From positions 186,001 to 250,000 of the forward strand of contig JADNRY010000012.1 of assembly GCA_015501585.1 (NCBI GenBank): 64,000 nucleotides of DNA. The letters are read 5' to 3'. Positions 59,654 to 64,000 of this stretch are shown piece after piece; positions within the stretch are counted from its first letter, which is position 1; the number at the start of each line of letters is the position of its first letter. The stretch is from Rhodocollybia butyracea. Taxonomy: Eukaryota > Basidiomycota > Agaricomycetes > Agaricales > Omphalotaceae. A program made the translations under genes and the position numbers. The notes under the pieces were generated by a model, which ran no database searches, was not told the origin of the DNA, and saw nothing but the letters and a program-made list of their open reading frames with translations.

Positions 59654-62600
59654 TCAAAGATAAAACATCGAGTCTTTGAGCGACTGATGAACCCCTCCTC
59701 GCCACAAGTCTTGCGCTTCTTTAAAAACAATTTCCTCAGCATTCGTCGAATTGGTGTTGACTTGTGTAAGCCCCTGAAGCAACTTGTGAATGTAACACCG
59801 GCCTGGGAGGAGGGTTAGTAACGAGATCTCAATAAAGCGTGTGTAATTGTTTTTTTACCTCGCTCACAAGCCAAGTCTGCGTAATAGGCTGGAGACGCAA
59901 GACTGACTGCTTTTGTAGCGCGGGAGAACATGTAGCTTACAGAGTTGGTGAGGGTTTGGAGTTCATCAGCTTTAAACCCGATTTCGTCGTGGACAACATA
60001 GTAGTGGGTTGGTCGAGTTGTTCCTTGGAGTCCACCGTGCGCTAAATGCAAAAAAAGTCTCTATCACCCGATTTTAAGATTCAAGTAGGATAAGTTACCT
60101 TGTAGGAAGAAATCAAAGTGGTACACCGCAGTAACGCCCTGGTCGACAACGGTCCCTGGCCTCGGGTTCCCATTGTTATCACCGTTTTTCTCTTCCATGG
60201 GGTAGAATCTCGTATGGTGTCGTTTGCCGCAAATCACGATGGTCAGCTTGGGGTTGTATTGAGCCTGCGGGGTGGCGAACTTGCGGAAAGCAGCTTGTAT
60301 CGCAGGCATCTCTTCAGCGACGACGGTGTTGAACTGGCCCTGATATAGACATTAGAATTAGAGTACGACCAAATCGCTCGGCCTGGAATTCACCTCAGAT
60401 ACGCCATCGCGGTATACGATAATACGTTTGGGTAGTGCATTACCGTTTCGGACGGCGAATGCTTTCAGTCTTTCAACCATCATGGACGCCAGATTTGTGA
60501 CCATCTGAGGAAAGGTGTGAGTCGATGAAATTTATATACCTGTATTTGTATACACACCTCTTTCTTTGATTCTTGGAGCTCCATGCTAGTGCAGTACTGA
60601 GCGAATTTCGAATCAACGCTGCCGACGACAGCGGCAATGGAGGGGGTTCCTTTGATGCTACTGGGTCCAGGATGTCTGAAGTAAGGGTGTAAGGAACTGC
60701 AAGCCTACATGCAACACTCAGAGACATACGTTACATCGATACCAACGAGCATAGTTGGATCTCTATTCAGCATCGACATGCTTTTCGTATCTAAGCTATG
60801 ACTGGGTGCAAAAGATGTTTAATCGTTATGTTCATAAGGAACAGAAGGGAGACATACTTAATGCCTCCCATCTTCATGTTAATCTTGAGGGCAACATTTC
60901 CAAAGTATTGCGGATTTTCTATAAGACCAAAGCATATTTTCAAATGCTTCTGAAAAACCAAGAAAGTAATTACTTACGTTTGGCAATCTGGGGAGACTGA
61001 ACACAGACAGTCGGCAAGCCAAGTGTAACATCACAAAGGTGCTTGATACCCGAATAGATATGTTTGTCGGTGTTCGATAACATGACAAAAACAAAAGAAG
61101 GCTTCCCGGGTAACCCACGCAACTTTTCGTCAATCATCGAGATCGCCCTTGCTCGAACAGGATCCGCTGGGGACTTGCGTGGAAGATTACAGACGAGATA
61201 GATGGGGTCCTTGGGAGTAAAGCTAACGTTCATCCCACTGGTATTGCACATTCTAACCTGACCTTCGATAGATCCCCTTAGATTGGGATCGTCGGTGCCA
61301 GTAAAATCTGATCGGCCCTCGTCTTGGATAACGAGCACGACCCATTTGGAGATACTGGCGCCTTTAACGAACTTGATGCCCCGAAGGTTCCAGCTAGCTT
61401 TCTCGTTAGGCTGAGGATTCATTTGTCCACCGTATTGGAGTATGGGAGGTTGGAGGATTCGACCAGGTACGACAGTCATCTGCGTACCAATGCTAATACC
61501 GAAAGCACCAAGAGGACTAGCGCTAGCTCGGAAACCAAGTTGGTCGAGACCTTCGCCATTGATTGCTGCAGCGTTGTAATTGGGTGGACGAGCTGCGACA
61601 CGAAGCATTTGGTCCGTTTGGTCCGTGTTCAGCTTGAGCTTGTATAGCTGATTGGGAAGAATCTCACACACTTCGGGAGGTAGCAGGTTTGCTTTTTGAC
61701 CGCCCACGTCCACTAAAGGAAGGTCAGGATGTCTGAGCTTGATTTTATACTCTAGAAATTGGTCATTGACGGGGAAGAACGAGTTGAGACGGGGGAAGCG
61801 TACTTTTCAAAAAGTAAGTTTCAACGTTGACCTCTCCCATGTCATCAGTGGAGAAACGGTGCTGACTTGGCTTCAACGTCGTAATTGTCTTTATGGTCTT
61901 CTTGTACCCCAAGTGGGTCGTCGCAACTCGAATACCTTTGACGAAGGCGGCTGGACGAGCTCCGAAACTGTTATTCATGAATGTTTTAATAGCATCGGCA
62001 AGATTTCCTGCCTCGTAGAACGCCGTCGTGCAGACTACGGAGAATACAGCATGAGTGTAAGTATTAAGCAGCTGGAAAAGATGGATGCTATTACCGTTGA
62101 CATTGACCATCAACTGGTTATAACTTGGGCGCACTGAAGAATAGAATCCTCTCATAGCTTGGACACCTCCTCCTAGTGACGTAGTAGAGGTACCAGGGAT
62201 GAAGAATTTATTTCTGCCCACGACAATCGCTCCACTGCTGGGTTTACTAGGATGTGCAGCAAGGATCACATTCAAGGCAGACAGAACCGGCATGATGTCG
62301 TAGTCCTTGTACTGAGGTTGCCCTGCAAGATAACTGTGTTCAACGAAATCAGGATTCTTCGAGAAGCCGTCAGTATATCAAAAGAACCCACTTGACAAGA
62401 GATGAAGTGTCAATGTTTTGGATGAATTTGATAGTGAGAGTATATTCTTTACCACCCTGAGCTGGTCTCTGTTCGCCTTCATCGTAGTAGAGAACACGAA
62501 TGGCTAATGGCTCCGGAAGCTTCTTTGCGGCAATCAGCTTCGAAGAATGGTCGTGCGCCACACTACCTGCGAGTCCCTGCGTCGTCCATTCCTTGGTTTC

Positions 62601-63005
62601 TTCCGCTAGCTGGAAAATTCGTCGTTTGACACGACGATTAGCTGTACCTGCAGCTGGAGAGATCGCCACATCGTACTCGAACAAAGGACCCTTGGGCATT
62701 TTGACGGGGTAGAAATTGGCACGTAGTTTGATGGGCGTTCCTAGTGTCCCGAAATCGGGACGCAGAGGAAGATCATTGGGTTTCAAGGTAAGCTTTTTGA
62801 ACGCGTTAACCAGAGCCTGCTGGCTGTTGCCAAGTAGCCTGTCATCGACGGCGGAACTTGCGCCCGGTGGATTGAAGATTCTAGAATAGTTTTAACTTAT
62901 AAGTGACTTGATTGTTAAATATATTCAACTTACCCTCCCACTCCTCCTCCACCAGGGCCTCCTCTGCCTCGTCCTCTTCCTCTGTCTCCGCCACCTCTGA
63001 AATCA

Positions 63006-63039
<34 letters not shown>

Positions 63040-63103
63040 CACGGTCTCCTCCACGACCATAACCACGGGGCGGTCCTCCTCCACGATCACCTCTGTAACT
63101 CAT
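59654..63103 (-). CDS. Argonaute protein (RNA silencing slicer)
   Basis: The start MSYRGDRGGGPPRGYGRGGD begins an RGG-rich N-terminus of about 55 residues. The N domain follows (LRANFYPVKMPKGPLFEYDV), then the linker and PAZ region (AMRGFYSSVRPSYNQLMVNV; YNAAAINGEGL). The MID/PIWI part has WVVLVIQDEG, then the PIWI core: VGIDVTHPG, the glutamate-finger region CTSMELQESKKE, RDGVSEGQF, and HFDFFLQAHGGLQGTTRPTH, giving an apparent DEDH catalytic set. The protein ends LKDSMFYL, the typical Argonaute C-terminus. It binds small RNAs and can cut complementary RNA. About ten introns are removed, and the gene looks intact with about 900 residues. Which silencing route it serves (quelling-type or other) cannot be told from sequence alone. 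Confidence 0.93.
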
Positions 63104-63536
63104 GCTGACGGAGGTTTAAAACAAGATAACAATCACACAAGAACCAAGGTACACAAGACAAGAATAAACCTTGCAGAAGAAATTTACAAAGACAAGATAA
63201 CTAACGTTGAAACCTGTCAGCAGAACCAAGGCCTGTTTGTGCTGATGGCAGAATCCAACGTTGGGTGTATTTACAACAGCATACTTGTGGGACCTTTTAA
63301 ATACCGATTTAGCGCCAGAAATGCCGAGCTCGGCGGTCCTGATGACTCAATTCGGGGCTGACATAATAACTTCGGACGCGCACTGCTCCCCAAAGAAATA
63401 GAGCGACCGATAAAGAAGGTTGAATCGAACCGTTCAATACCTAATTTCTTGGCAGAACCACTCACACCGTCTGCAGAAACTCGTGTAGACCGCATTATAA
63501 CCGTAGTAGGATAGACAATACCGGAAATTAAAGCTC
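63104..63536. other. Intergenic, Argonaute promoter
   Basis: About 430 bases without a supported gene; a minus-strand frame at 63271-63540 has no recognised content. Confidence 0.4.
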
Positions 63537-63992
63537 TCACTCTGCTTGGTCACTGTCACTGTCACTTCCTTCCACCATTAGCCTCTTTTGATCTCTGCGA
63601 AAACCCTTGCCATTCCGCCAGCGCTCGTTCACAACACCAACTGGATCCAACCGTTTTCTCTCCAGCAAGGGGACATACTGTTGCAACTTTCTAGAGTTCC
63701 CACCTCCCAGTGGAACCTCAATAGCAATACTCCCGCCCGACCGAATACCAACAGGACCTTGGTCTGACATCAGCCAAGGTTCTGGAAAGAACAACGAGGC
63801 AGCATCGAGAAAATGTTGATTGAGAGTAAGATAGATCTCAGAACGAGCGCGAATTGAGTGTAGAAGATGATAAATGCCTCTTCCGTCCTCGGCGGAGTTA
63901 TCACCTCCAGGCTGGTGCCCGTCTGTGCGCCAGTCAACATCCTCATCTGAATAGGCACAGTCCCATAACATCAAGGGTAGTGCATCAGCCAT
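63537..63992 (-). CDS. Unrecognised protein, probably partial at window edge
   Basis: A 151-codon open frame starts MADALPLMLWDCAYSDED close to the right end of the window. Some of it looks like real coding sequence: YLTLNQHFLDAASLFFPEP, then VPLGGGNSRKLQQYVPLLER, and an acidic end VEGSDSDSDQAE. I do not recognise the family. The start at 63992 is only eight bases from the edge, so the true start may lie beyond it. An intron may also be hidden in the first half. It is on the same strand as the Argonaute, about 430 bp upstream. Confidence 0.45.
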   Translation of the reverse strand: MADALPLMLWDCAYSDEDVDWRTDGHQPGGDNSAEDGRGIYHLLHSIRARSEIYLTLNQHFLDAASLFFPEPWLMSDQGPVGIRSGGSIAIEVPLGGGNSRKLQQYVPLLERKRLDPVGVVNERWRNGKGFRRDQKRLMVEGSDSDSDQAE

Positions 63993-64000
63993 CTGGTATT

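Noticed and set aside
62941..63110. Plus-strand Ser-rich ORF and minus-strand Glu-rich ORF
   Set aside because: Both are shadow frames of the Arg/Gly-rich N-terminus of the Argonaute gene.

Overview
The window reads as nuclear DNA of a filamentous basidiomycete, most likely an Agaricomycete. Genes are packed with very short GT-AG introns (about 45-65 nt, up to about 20 per gene). Gene content also fits: an RGG-rich Argonaute, a DUR3-type urea transporter, a seed-maturation-domain (LEA-like) protein, GH18 and GH30 enzymes, an OrdA-type P450, and the secreted fungal family often mislabelled 'ribosomal protein s17'. Nearly every gene had to be assembled by joining exons across reading frames. 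Exon joins were read by eye and not confirmed by RNA.

Left part (1-17.6 kb): housekeeping genes in tight head-to-head pairs. A PIN-domain protein (-) faces a Rab18-like GTPase (+). An epoxide hydrolase and a cytochrome P450 (+) follow, separated by about 3 kb without a supported gene. Next come a small conserved fungal protein (+), a proline-rich protein (-), mitochondrial tryptophanyl-tRNA synthetase (-), the 18S rRNA dimethylase Dim1 (-) and eIF2D/Tma64 (+). Dim1 and eIF2D start codons are only about 70 bp apart.

Middle part (17.6-36.8 kb): a 4.1 kb gene-poor stretch holds a 53-bp tandem duplication and a pair of 34-bp direct repeats 2.6 kb apart. It is followed by a DUR3 urea transporter (+) converging on a GH30 glucanase (-), a beta-adaptin (-) head to head with Isd11 (+), a secreted aspartic protease (+) and gamma-glutamyltranspeptidase (+).

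Right part (36.8-64 kb): a 719-bp non-autonomous inverted-repeat element with a perfect 8-bp target duplication, a GH18 chitinase-like gene (-), two doubtful ORFs, a secreted low-complexity protein with a minisatellite tail (+), an ACOT9-type acyl-CoA thioesterase (-), a zinc alcohol dehydrogenase (-), three tandem secreted SurE-like phosphatases (-), a seed-maturation-domain protein (+), a LINE reverse-transcriptase remnant (-), an Argonaute (-) and an unrecognised gene at the window edge.

Several genes are secreted or membrane scavengers (aspartic protease, gamma-glutamyltranspeptidase, GH30, GH18, three SurE phosphatases, urea permease), which fits a saprotrophic lifestyle; a joint pathway is not shown. 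The most notable points are the inverted-repeat element, the SurE triplication, single-base frame breaks in two otherwise intact genes (GH30 and ADH), at least four GC-AG introns, and a possible in-frame splice fusion of mitochondrial TrpRS to its downstream neighbour.
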